Source: Patiriisocius sp047730165
GTDB lineage: Bacteria > Bacteroidota > Bacteroidia > Flavobacteriales > Flavobacteriaceae
Length of the DNA stretch: 64,000 bases
Reading direction: 5' to 3'
Assembly: GCF_047730165.1 (NCBI RefSeq)
Contig: NZ_CP159834.1
Location: 1,426,001-1,490,000, forward strand
In this document: in pieces, positions 34,209-42,983 of the stretch
How the letters are laid out: each line of letters starts with the position of its first letter
How positions within the stretch are numbered: the stretch's first letter is position 1
Translations under genes and position numbers: made by a program
Notes under the pieces: model-generated
Seen by the model: only the letters and a program-made list of their open reading frames with translations
What the model was told of the DNA's origin: nothing
The model's database searches: none

Positions 34209-34526
34209 ATGAAGCAAGGTTTTTACAATATCGTAAAAGGGAAATTTCTCGTCAGTAATGACGCTTTTGGTAACTGGCGCTTTATCATATTCCTGAGTTT
34301 TCTTGCTTTGATTATGATTGCAAGTTCTCATCTAGCAGATAAAAAAGTACACCGTATTGCGCAGCTCAACAACACGGTAAAAGAATTAAAGAGCGAATAT
34401 CTAGATGTGCGCAAGCAGCTCACTCAGGTAAAAATGGAAAGTAAAATAACAGCGGCGATGGCGCAGCGAGGTTTACGGCCTAGCGAAAATCCACCGCAAA
34501 TAATAAGAATCACCAAACAACAGTAG
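34209..34526 (+). CDS. ftsL: FtsL-like division protein
   Basis: 105 residues with a cytoplasmic N-terminus, one membrane helix (FIIFLSFLALIMIASSHLA, about 25-43) and a periplasmic coiled coil (VHRIAQLNNTVKELKSEYLD). Size, topology and position between rsmH and ftsI identify the FtsL-like protein, which joins FtsB/FtsQ in the divisome. Sequence alone is poorly conserved in this family. Confidence 0.85.
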   Translation: MKQGFYNIVKGKFLVSNDAFGNWRFIIFLSFLALIMIASSHLADKKVHRIAQLNNTVKELKSEYLDVRKQLTQVKMESKITAAMAQRGLRPSENPPQIIRITKQQ

Positions 34527-34531
34527 CAACC

Positions 34532-36535
34532 TTGTCAACACCAGAAAAAAACATATTGAACCGCTTTTACTTCGTCGCCGGCTTTATGTTCTTCCTGGCG
34601 GTATTAATAGCGATCAAGCTTGCAGACATTCAGTTTGTGGAAGGTGACAAGTATCGTGACCTCGCGGCTCAAAACACAACAAAAAATGTAATTATTCCTG
34701 CAAATCGTGGAAATGTATATGCAGATGACGGAAGTCTATTGGCGAGTTCTGTGCCTAAGTATGATATTCGGTTTGACGCAGTGACCGTTACAAAAAAAGA
34801 CTTTGATGAAAACCTAGTCCCTCTTTCTAAAGAGTTGAGCGACATGTTTGGCAAGCCACAGTCTTACTATCAAAATTTATTTAGAAAAGCACGTTCTAGG
34901 AAGAATCGCTATTTATTAGTGGCTCGTGACTTGGGGTATTCTCAATACATCCGAGTGAAGAAAATGCCGCTATTTAAGAAAGGTCCCAATCGTGGAGGTT
35001 TTATTTCAGAACAAAAAACAGTGCGTGAACACCCGATGGGGAAAATCGCTGAGAGACTAGTCGGGAATGAGAATAAGGGAATTCCAGGTTATTATAATGT
35101 GGGCTTAGAAGGTGCTTATCACGAGTTTTTAAGCGGTAAGGAAGGACAGCGTTTAAAGCAAAAAATATCTAAAGGGAGATGGAAACCTGTGTACGACGAG
35201 AATGAGGTAGAGCCTCAAGATGGCTATGATGTGATTTCTACAATTAATGTGAATATGCAGGACATTGCGCATCACGCATTGCTTAAGCAACTGGAAGTGT
35301 ACGATGCAGATCACGGTTGTGTGATTGTGATGGAAGTAGCGACAGGACAGGTGAAGGCGGTTTCTAATCTTGGTAAGGGTAGTAACGGTAAGTATTATGA
35401 ACGTCGTAATTACGCGCTTTGGGAATCTATAGAGCCAGGTTCGACTTTTAAGACGGTGGCAATGACGATTGCTCTGGAGGATAAAGTAATCGACACTGCT
35501 ACGGTTGTGGATACTAAAAATGGTTCGATACGGATGTACGGCCGCACGATAAGAGATAGCAAGAATGGTGGCTACGGAAAAATTTCTGCAGCGAGAGCCC
35601 TGGAAGTTTCGTCAAATATCGGTTTCGCAAAACTAATCAATGAAAGTTACAAAGACCAACCTCAAAAATTTCTAGACCATTTGATTGCGTGGAAAATGGA
35701 TACCACCTTGGGTGTAGATATTAAAGGAGAGGGTATGCCGGTGATTCCAGAAATTGGCGGGGAACTATGGAGTAGGAATGCACTCCCTTCTATGGCTTAT
35801 GGGTATAACCTACAAATGACAGCATTGCAAATTCTCACTTTTTATAATGCACTTGCAAATGATGGGAGGATGGTCAAGCCTCAGTTTATTAAGGAAATAA
35901 GAGCTTGGAATGAAGTGGTTAAAACGCAAAAAACAGAAGTGATAGATGATCAAATCGCATCACAAGAAACAATCATTCAAGTAAGAGAAATACTTAAAAA
36001 TATCGTGGTACGCGGAACAGGAGAGAGTTTATATAGTGATAATTTTTCTATGGCTGGTAAGACAGGAACAGCCCGTAAGGACTACAGTAACAATGAGGAG
36101 TGGTTAAAAGAAAAAAAGTACGTGTCTTCGTTCTCTGGTTATTTCCCGGCAGACAATCCTAAATATTCTTGCATCGTGTTGATACATGAACCAAGCACAA
36201 AAATAGGAATTTACGGAGCTGATGTTTCTGGACCTGTATTCAAAAGAATCGCTCAAAAAATTTATACAGACAGCCCATTAAAAGATGAGGTAAATGAGCT
36301 TGAAGCAGAAGATGTGGATATGATAAAAGCCTATGACTCCTACTATGATAGGGCGTCAATTACAAAACGAGAAGTGCCTAATGTAAAGGGAATGGCGGGG
36401 ATGGATGCTGTTTCTTTGCTTGAAAATTTAGGCTATAAGGTGAAAATAAATGGTGTAGGCACGGTGAGTAAGCAGTCAATTAATCCTGGAGAAAAACCTA
36501 AAGAAGGAACACAAATAGTTTTAATAGTATCGTGA
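34532..36535 (+). CDS. ftsI: Septal peptidoglycan transpeptidase (class B PBP) with PASTA domain
   Basis: 667 residues, TTG start (LSTPEKNILNRFYF) 5 bp after ftsL. One N-terminal membrane helix is followed by the PBP dimerisation domain and the transpeptidase with SxxK in EPGSTFKTVAM (about 303-306), SSN in EVSSNIGFA, and KTG in AGKTGTARK. A C-terminal PASTA domain starts near REVPNVKGMAG. It cross-links septal peptidoglycan. Its stop overlaps the murE GTG (GTGA). Confidence 0.95.
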   Translation: MSTPEKNILNRFYFVAGFMFFLAVLIAIKLADIQFVEGDKYRDLAAQNTTKNVIIPANRGNVYADDGSLLASSVPKYDIRFDAVTVTKKDFDENLVPLSKELSDMFGKPQSYYQNLFRKARSRKNRYLLVARDLGYSQYIRVKKMPLFKKGPNRGGFISEQKTVREHPMGKIAERLVGNENKGIPGYYNVGLEGAYHEFLSGKEGQRLKQKISKGRWKPVYDENEVEPQDGYDVISTINVNMQDIAHHALLKQLEVYDADHGCVIVMEVATGQVKAVSNLGKGSNGKYYERRNYALWESIEPGSTFKTVAMTIALEDKVIDTATVVDTKNGSIRMYGRTIRDSKNGGYGKISAARALEVSSNIGFAKLINESYKDQPQKFLDHLIAWKMDTTLGVDIKGEGMPVIPEIGGELWSRNALPSMAYGYNLQMTALQILTFYNALANDGRMVKPQFIKEIRAWNEVVKTQKTEVIDDQIASQETIIQVREILKNIVVRGTGESLYSDNFSMAGKTGTARKDYSNNEEWLKEKKYVSSFSGYFPADNPKYSCIVLIHEPSTKIGIYGADVSGPVFKRIAQKIYTDSPLKDEVNELEAEDVDMIKAYDSYYDRASITKREVPNVKGMAGMDAVSLLENLGYKVKINGVGTVSKQSINPGEKPKEGTQIVLIVS

Positions 36536-37995
36536 TTATTTTAAAAGACATATTATATAAAGTGACCCTTGAAAAAGTACAAGGGAATACCGCTGTGGCT
36601 ATTCGTGACATCAATTTTGATAGTCGAAAAGTAGGGCTCGATGATGTTTTTGTGGCAATTAGGGGCATCGTAAGCGATGGTCATGGATATATTAAAAAGG
36701 CCATAGATCAAGGAGCTTTGGCTGTGATTTGTGAAGAGATCCCTTCAGAAATAATAAACGGAATTACATACGTGCAAGTGAAAGATAGCCAGGAAGCGCT
36801 TGCAATTATGGCAGACAACTATTACGATAACCCATCTGCAGATTTGAAGCTGATAGGAGTCACTGGCACCAACGGGAAAACAACAATTGCGACGTTGCTC
36901 TTCAACCTTTTTACAGCAGCAGGGTATGAATCTGGTCTACTGTCTACGGTAAAAATCATGGTGGGTAAGACACAATCTAAAGCGACACATACCACGCCTG
37001 ATAGCCTGACGATTAACCGTTATTTGCGTGAGATGGTAGATGCAGGAGTTGTATTTTGCTTTATGGAGGTTAGTTCACACGGGATCCATCAAAAACGTAC
37101 GGAAGGACTTTTATTTGCTGGCGGAATTTTTACAAACCTATCGCACGATCACTTAGACTATCACAAAGATTTTAAGGAATATCGTGATGTGAAGAAGAGA
37201 TTTTTTGACGACTTGCCAAAAACAGCTTTTGCACTCGTCAACGCAGACGATAAGAACGGTATGGTAATGTTGCAGAATACGGCTGCAAAAAAAGTGACAT
37301 ACGCTTTAAAAAGTATGGCAGACCATAAAGCGCAAATTTTAGAGAATCAACTACAAGGATTACTTCTGAAACTTGACGGACAAGAATTATGGGTAAAACT
37401 CATTGGCAACTTTAACGCATACAACGTTTTGGCAATCTATGCGACTGCAGAATTATTAGGACTAGAGACTATTGAAACGCTGCAATTACTAAGTACCCTT
37501 GAGAGTGTAGATGGTAGATTCCAGTATTTAATTTCTGACAATAATATAACTGCAATTGTGGATTACGCCCACACTCCAGATGCTTTAAAAAATGTGCTGG
37601 AGACGATAAACACGATACGTACGGGTAATGAGCAATTGATTACTGTAGTGGGTTGCGGTGGAGATAGAGATACCTCAAAGCGTCCTAAGATGGGAAAGAT
37701 TGCAGCAATGCTGAGTACTAAGGCGATTTTCACTAGCGACAACCCAAGAACCGAAAAGCCAGAAACGATTATCGAACAAATAGAAGTAGGTGTGGAGCCT
37801 ATTGATTATAAGAAAACACTTTCAATAACAGACAGAAAGCAAGCGATTAAAACGGCTTGTCAAATGGCAGGAGAAAATGACATTATTCTCATTGCTGGTA
37901 AAGGACACGAAACTTACCAAGAAGTGCTTGGGGAGCGTTCAAGTTTTGATGATTTTAAGATTGTAAAAGAATTATTAACCGCCCTTAACAAATAA
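36532..37995 (+). CDS. murE: UDP-MurNAc-tripeptide ligase MurE
   Basis: 487 residues, GTG start overlapping the ftsI stop by 4 bp. The ATP loop is GVTGTNGKTTIATLL, followed by HTTPDSLTI and EVSSHGIHQKR. TSDNPRTEKPE contains the DNPR motif typical of meso-diaminopimelate-adding enzymes, so this cell wall probably uses m-DAP. It lies 2 bp before mraY. Confidence 0.96.
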   Translation: MIILKDILYKVTLEKVQGNTAVAIRDINFDSRKVGLDDVFVAIRGIVSDGHGYIKKAIDQGALAVICEEIPSEIINGITYVQVKDSQEALAIMADNYYDNPSADLKLIGVTGTNGKTTIATLLFNLFTAAGYESGLLSTVKIMVGKTQSKATHTTPDSLTINRYLREMVDAGVVFCFMEVSSHGIHQKRTEGLLFAGGIFTNLSHDHLDYHKDFKEYRDVKKRFFDDLPKTAFALVNADDKNGMVMLQNTAAKKVTYALKSMADHKAQILENQLQGLLLKLDGQELWVKLIGNFNAYNVLAIYATAELLGLETIETLQLLSTLESVDGRFQYLISDNNITAIVDYAHTPDALKNVLETINTIRTGNEQLITVVGCGGDRDTSKRPKMGKIAAMLSTKAIFTSDNPRTEKPETIIEQIEVGVEPIDYKKTLSITDRKQAIKTACQMAGENDIILIAGKGHETYQEVLGERSSFDDFKIVKELLTALNK

Positions 37996-37997
37996 GA

Positions 37998-39230
37998 ATG
38001 CTTTATTATTTATTTGAATATTTAGAAAAAAATTATCAGTTTCCTGGGGCGAGCTTGTTTGAGTTTATCACTTTCAGGGCCGCATTGGCTGTGATTTTGT
38101 CTTTGATAATTGCGACCATTTTTGGAAAGAAGATTATCAGAATTCTACAGCGTATGCAAATGGGTGAATCCATTCGTGATTTAGGCTTAGAAGGACAGAA
38201 TGAAAAGGCTGGAACTCCTACAATGGGGGGAATAATAATCATTCTTGCCACCTTAGTTCCAGTGCTATTGTTTGCTAAGTTGGAAAACATTTATGTGATT
38301 ATGCTCATCGTGACTACCCTTTGGATGGGAGCGATTGGATTTTTAGATGATTATCTTAAAAAGTTTAAACAGGATAAGGCGGGATTGCCAGGTAAATTTA
38401 AAGTGCTAGGCCAAGTTGGATTGGGGGTTTTTGTGGGTGCCATCATGTTCTTTCATCCAGATGTTACCGTAAAACGTGAGAAAATCAATCCAGTAAATGC
38501 TACTGAATTGATTACTCAAAACTCACCACGTGAATTTTATCCTGCCGAAAATACGCTCTTAACAACCATTCCTTTTGTAAAAGAAAATGAATTTAATTAT
38601 GAGTCCCTCATCACTTGGGCTGGCGATAGCTACAAAGATTACATCTGGTTAATTTTCATCCCAATTGTGATTTTTATCATCACAGCCGTGTCAAATGGAG
38701 CAAATCTGACAGATGGTATAGACGGGCTCGCGGCAGGAACATCGGCAATCATCGCCGTCACCTTAGCGCTGTTTGCTTGGGTCTCTGGCAATGTGGTGTT
38801 CTCAGATTATTTGAACGTGATGTACATCCCGAATACGGGTGAGGTCACCATATTTATAATGGCCTTTGTGGGAGCGCTTATAGGATTTCTCTGGTACAAT
38901 GCTTTTCCGGCGCAAGTTTTTATGGGTGATACAGGAAGTTTAACAATAGGGGGAATCATCGCCGTAATCGCGATCATTATAAGAAAAGAACTTTTAATAC
39001 CATTGCTGTGCGGGATTTTCTTAATGGAGAACATTTCCGTAGTAATGCAAGTGAGTTGGTTTAAATATACCCGCAAAAAGTTCGGGGTGGGTAGGCGAGT
39101 TTTCAGGATGTCGCCACTGCATCATCATTATCAAGTAAAAGGATTTCACGAAAGTAAAATAGTAACGAGGTTTTGGATTGTTGGAGTTTTTCTAGCAATT
39201 CTAACGATAGTAACCTTAAAAATAAGATAA
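37998..39230 (+). CDS. mraY: Phospho-MurNAc-pentapeptide transferase MraY
   Basis: 410 residues with about ten membrane helices. Catalytic motifs are DDYLKKFKQDKAGL, ANLTDGIDGLAAG and FMGDTGSLTIGG, with HHHYQVKG near the end. A periplasmic insertion of about 60 residues (near 155-215) is longer than in E. coli and usual for Bacteroidota. It makes lipid I at the inner membrane. Confidence 0.96.
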   Translation: MLYYLFEYLEKNYQFPGASLFEFITFRAALAVILSLIIATIFGKKIIRILQRMQMGESIRDLGLEGQNEKAGTPTMGGIIIILATLVPVLLFAKLENIYVIMLIVTTLWMGAIGFLDDYLKKFKQDKAGLPGKFKVLGQVGLGVFVGAIMFFHPDVTVKREKINPVNATELITQNSPREFYPAENTLLTTIPFVKENEFNYESLITWAGDSYKDYIWLIFIPIVIFIITAVSNGANLTDGIDGLAAGTSAIIAVTLALFAWVSGNVVFSDYLNVMYIPNTGEVTIFIMAFVGALIGFLWYNAFPAQVFMGDTGSLTIGGIIAVIAIIIRKELLIPLLCGIFLMENISVVMQVSWFKYTRKKFGVGRRVFRMSPLHHHYQVKGFHESKIVTRFWIVGVFLAILTIVTLKIR

Positions 39231-39260
39231 AAACTTTGGCGCCTTTGCGCCTTCGCGAGA
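39231..39260 (+). repeat. Short interspersed-type sequence between mraY and murD
   Basis: The gap contains AACTTTGGCGCCTTTGCGCC followed by TTCGCGAGA, made of a repeated (T)TTGCGCC unit. Similar 'TTTGCGCCTTTGCGAGA' spacers recur in Bacteroidota genomes as far as I recall. Only one copy is in this window. Confidence 0.4.
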
Positions 39261-39265
39261 CACAA

Positions 39266-40600
39266 ATGAAAAAGCGCTTAGTCATACTTGGAGGGGGAGA
39301 AAGTGGAGTAGGCACCGCTATTTTAGGAGTTAAACAAGAGTTTGAAGTTTTTGTTTCAGACTTCGGAAAAATTAAAGAAGATTATAAAAAAGTTCTTTTA
39401 CATCATAAAATAGAATTTGAAGAAGAAGGTCATACAATCGCTAAGATTATGAATGCGGCTGTTGTAATGAAGAGCCCTGGTATTCCTGATACGGCACCTG
39501 TTATTAAACAGCTGAAGGAGGCTGATGTTCGGGTCATTTCAGAAATAGAATTCGCAAGTGCCTTTACAGATGCGACCATCGTAGGTATTACGGGTAGTAA
39601 TGGAAAAACTACAACGGCAACCTTGACATACGAGTTGCTAAAAAAGGAATTGAATGTAGCGCTGGGGGGAAACATAGGCAAAAGTTTTGCCGAGCAAGTT
39701 TCAGATGATAGCTACGGGCATTATGTGCTTGAGTTGAGTAGTTTTCAGTTGGACGGGATTGAAGATTTTGCGCCGCACATTGCAGTGTTGACCAATTTAA
39801 GTCCAGATCATTTAGATCGCTATGATTATGACTATGACAAGTATATCGCGTCGAAGTTTAGAATTACGATGAACCAAACGAAGGACGACTATTTTATTTA
39901 TGATGCAGATGATGAAGAAATTAAAAAGTGGCTGAAAATCCACGAGATAAAAGCAAAAAAACTGCCTTTTTCACTCACACAAGAAGTGGCTGAAGGCGCC
40001 TATATAAAAGACAAACAAATAATACTATCAATCCATAACACCCAATATATTATGCCAATTGCAACACTAGGAATACAAGGACAACACAACGTTAAGAATG
40101 CTATGGCGGCTAGCACTGTAGCTACGCTATTAAAAATTAGAAAAGCGACTATTCGCGAGAGTTTGGAGAATTTTCAAGGTGTAGAGCATCGTTTAGAAAA
40201 GGTGCTTAAAATCGGGAATGTGATGTACATTAATGATAGCAAGGCGACCAATGTAAATGCCACTTTTTACGCACTTGACAGTATGACGAGCCCTACAGTG
40301 TGGATTGTAGGTGGTGTAGATAAAGGAAATGATTATGCAGACTTATTACCATTGGTTAATGAGAAAGTAAAAGCAATTATTTGTCTAGGGGTGGATAACG
40401 ATAAGATTATAAATCAATTTGGTAATGTGGTTGATATGATGGTAGAAGCGACTAGCATGAGTGAGGCGGTAAAAATCGCCTACAAACTATCTGAGCGGAA
40501 CGACACGGTGTTATTAAGCCCAGCGTGCGCGAGTTTTGATTTGTTTGAGAACTATGAAGATCGTGGGAGACAATTTAAGGAAGCTGTTAGGCATTTATAA
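39266..40600 (+). CDS. murD: UDP-MurNAc-alanine--D-glutamate ligase MurD
   Basis: 444 residues from ATG 39266 (MKKRLVILGGGESGVG); the frame is open upstream through the 3' end of mraY but that part is not MurD. The ATP loop is GITGSNGKTTTATLTYE, then LELSSFQLDG, SPDHLDRY and INDSKATNVNATFYAL. It adds D-Glu to UDP-MurNAc-L-Ala. A 75-bp spacer with a repeat-like sequence separates it from ftsW. Confidence 0.96.
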   Translation: MKKRLVILGGGESGVGTAILGVKQEFEVFVSDFGKIKEDYKKVLLHHKIEFEEEGHTIAKIMNAAVVMKSPGIPDTAPVIKQLKEADVRVISEIEFASAFTDATIVGITGSNGKTTTATLTYELLKKELNVALGGNIGKSFAEQVSDDSYGHYVLELSSFQLDGIEDFAPHIAVLTNLSPDHLDRYDYDYDKYIASKFRITMNQTKDDYFIYDADDEEIKKWLKIHEIKAKKLPFSLTQEVAEGAYIKDKQIILSIHNTQYIMPIATLGIQGQHNVKNAMAASTVATLLKIRKATIRESLENFQGVEHRLEKVLKIGNVMYINDSKATNVNATFYALDSMTSPTVWIVGGVDKGNDYADLLPLVNEKVKAIICLGVDNDKIINQFGNVVDMMVEATSMSEAVKIAYKLSERNDTVLLSPACASFDLFENYEDRGRQFKEAVRHL

Positions 40601-40610
40601 TGGAAAGCTT

Positions 40611-40637
40611 AGTGTCTGTCTGAGCCTGACGAAGACC
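40611..40637 (+). repeat. Interspersed-type sequence between murD and ftsW
   Basis: GTCTGTCTGAGCCTGACGAA followed by GACC resembles the 'TCTGAGCCTGTCGAAGAC' elements I recall from many Bacteroidota intergenic regions. Single copy here. Confidence 0.4.
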
Positions 40638-40675
40638 AGAAACTGACGAGCTAAAATATAAAGTAAAAGCACAAG

Positions 40676-41869
40676 ATGAAATCAATATTCAAAAGCATAA
40701 AAGGAGACAAGGCAATCTGGGCAGTAGCTGGATTGTTGGCGCTTTTTTCGTTTTTGCCTGTGTATAGTGCCAGTAGTAATCTGGCCTATTTATATGACGA
40801 TGGGAATACTATTAAGTATCTAATTAAGCATTTTGCACATTTGGTTTTAGGATTTTCTATACTCTACGGAATTCATAAAATACCCTTCCATTATTTTAAG
40901 GGTTTATCGATTATCGCCTTGCCTATTGTGATTGTACTTCTCGTTATTACAATAGCCCAAGGAACAACGATAGAAGGAGCTAATGCTAGTAGATGGATCA
41001 GGATTCCTTTAGTGGGTGTTGGTTTCCAGACATCTACACTTGCTGCTGTTGCTTTAATGGCTTATGTTGCCCGTTATTTGTCTAGAACTAAAGATAGAGA
41101 AGTTTCGTTTAAAGAGACGTTGTTGCCACTCTGGCTACCTGTTTTTGTAGTGCTTTCATTGATACTCCCGGCCAACTTTTCTACGGCTGCCATCATTTTT
41201 GTTATGGTTACGATGTTGGTATTTATTGGGGGGTATCCATTAAAATATTTAGCGATTATACTTGCTTCTGGAGCTCTGTTTCTAACGCTGTTTATTCTTT
41301 CGGCAAAGGCTTTTCCAGGAGTGTTTCCTAACCGTGTTGATACTTGGATGAGTCGTCTTGACAATTTTACTGATAAACAAGATACGGACGCGGATTACCA
41401 AATAGAAATAGCAAAAATAGCGATTGCCACTGGTGGAGTTACAGGATTAGGGCCTGGAAAGAGTGTTCAGAAAAACTTTTTGCCACAGTCTTCTTCAGAT
41501 TTTATTTACGCCATTATTGTAGAAGAATTTGGTATTGTAGGAGGCTTGTTTTTAATGTTCTTATATATGCTATTGCTTTTTAGGCTAGTGATTGTCGCGC
41601 ATAAAGCAAACTCGATGTTTGGAAAATTGCTTGTGATTGGGGTGGGGGTGCCCATTGTTTTTCAAGCCATGATTAATATGGCAGTTGCAGTAGAGTTGTT
41701 TCCAGTGACGGGACAAACCTTACCACTCATTAGTAGTGGAGGAACAAGTATATGGATGACATGTTTAGCACTTGGTATGGTGTTAAGTGTAAGTGCGAAA
41801 AGAGAAGTGCAGAAAAAAGAAATGGAAAATATAGAAAATCCATTAGATATATTAAGCGAAACCCTTTAA
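40676..41869 (+). CDS. ftsW: Septal peptidoglycan glycosyltransferase FtsW
   Basis: 397 residues, SEDS family, about ten membrane helices. The start region AVAGLLALFSFLPVYSASSNLA, the GANASRWIRI loop, and SSSDFIYAIIVEEFGIVGG plus LPLISSGGTS near the end are SEDS motifs. It polymerises lipid II with FtsI at the septum. The gene ends CTT TAA just before the start-less murG. Confidence 0.95.
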   Translation: MKSIFKSIKGDKAIWAVAGLLALFSFLPVYSASSNLAYLYDDGNTIKYLIKHFAHLVLGFSILYGIHKIPFHYFKGLSIIALPIVIVLLVITIAQGTTIEGANASRWIRIPLVGVGFQTSTLAAVALMAYVARYLSRTKDREVSFKETLLPLWLPVFVVLSLILPANFSTAAIIFVMVTMLVFIGGYPLKYLAIILASGALFLTLFILSAKAFPGVFPNRVDTWMSRLDNFTDKQDTDADYQIEIAKIAIATGGVTGLGPGKSVQKNFLPQSSSDFIYAIIVEEFGIVGGLFLMFLYMLLLFRLVIVAHKANSMFGKLLVIGVGVPIVFQAMINMAVAVELFPVTGQTLPLISSGGTSIWMTCLALGMVLSVSAKREVQKKEMENIENPLDILSETL

Positions 41870-41876
41870 AAACCGA

Positions 41877-42983
41877 ATTATAGAAACAACAAAGACATAC
41901 AGGTTTATCATAAGCGGTGGTGGCACAGGTGGTCATATCTACCCTGCCATTGCTATTGCAAATGGATTGAAGCTACGTTATCCTGACGCTGAGTTTTTAT
42001 TTGTGGGCGCGAGTGATCGTATGGAAATGGAAAAAGTGCCGCAAGCGGGTTACAAGATTGAAGGACTATGGATTGCAGGGTTGCAGCGTTCTTTGTCAAT
42101 ACGGAACTTGTTGTTTCCTTTAAAGCTAGTTTCTAGTTTAATAAAATCGCGTCGTATTGTTAAAAAGTTTAAACCAGATGTAGCCATAGGTACGGGGGGG
42201 TATGCAAGTGCTCCATTACTTAAAGTGGCATCGGGTAAAAATATTCCTTGTTTAATACAGGAGCAAAATGGTCACGCAGGCGTTACTAATAAATGGTTGA
42301 GTAAAACGGTAGATACAATTTGTGTGGCATACGACGGGATGGAAAAATTTTTTCCAAAATCTAAGTTGGTGCTTACTGGAAATCCGGTACGTCAAGATCT
42401 GTTAGATATTTCGGCAAATAGAGTAGCAGGGCAACAGCATTTTAAATTAAATCCAACCAAGAAAACAGTGCTCGTTCTAGGTGGGAGTCTAGGGGCAAGA
42501 AAAATAAATCAATTAGTTGAAGGTGTGCTTCCATTTTTCAATGAACAGGATGTCCAACTTATCTGGCAGTGCGGAAAGTTATATGCAGAACAATACAAAG
42601 AACAATCAAAAGGGCAGATTAAGGTTTCTGCTTTTTTGAATAGAATGGATTTTGCCTATGCAGCGGCAGATATTATTATTTCTAGAGCGGGTGCGATTTC
42701 GGTTTCTGAGTTATGCTTGGTAGGAAAGCCTGTAATTTTCATTCCATCCCCCAATGTAGCGGAAGATCATCAAACTAAAAATGCTTTATCCATCTCGAGC
42801 AAAGGAGCAGCAATTGTTTTAAAGGAGGCGGACGCAGACCAGAATTTTGAGTCTGAACTGGGGCTGCTATTACATGATGAACAGAAACAACGTCAGCTTT
42901 CAGAAAACATAAAGAAGTTGGCAAGGCCAAATGCGACAAACGAAATAGTAGAAGAAGTAATCAAATTATTACCTGTAAATTAG
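41877..42983 (+). CDS. murG: UDP-GlcNAc transferase MurG, no canonical start codon
   Basis: The coding frame contains YRFIISGGGTGGHIYPAIAI, the obligatory N-terminal glycine loop, at 41898-41957. That frame has no ATG, GTG or TTG between the upstream stop (TAA at 41853) and the loop. I place the start at ATT 41877 (IETTKTYRFIIS), giving 368 residues, the normal MurG length; ATA 41880 is an alternative. The first canonical start (TTG 41967) would delete the loop. Later motifs are GTGGYASAPLL, QEQNGHAGVTNK, LGGSLGARKIN and SRAGAISVSELCLVGKP. MurG makes lipid II at the inner membrane. Confidence 0.88.
   Translation: MIETTKTYRFIISGGGTGGHIYPAIAIANGLKLRYPDAEFLFVGASDRMEMEKVPQAGYKIEGLWIAGLQRSLSIRNLLFPLKLVSSLIKSRRIVKKFKPDVAIGTGGYASAPLLKVASGKNIPCLIQEQNGHAGVTNKWLSKTVDTICVAYDGMEKFFPKSKLVLTGNPVRQDLLDISANRVAGQQHFKLNPTKKTVLVLGGSLGARKINQLVEGVLPFFNEQDVQLIWQCGKLYAEQYKEQSKGQIKVSAFLNRMDFAYAAADIIISRAGAISVSELCLVGKPVIFIPSPNVAEDHQTKNALSISSKGAAIVLKEADADQNFESELGLLLHDEQKQRQLSENIKKLARPNATNEIVEEVIKLLPVN

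Noticed and set aside
41967..42983. murG starting at TTG 41967
   Set aside because: This would remove the GGGTGGH loop needed for lipid I binding, although that sequence is present in frame just upstream.
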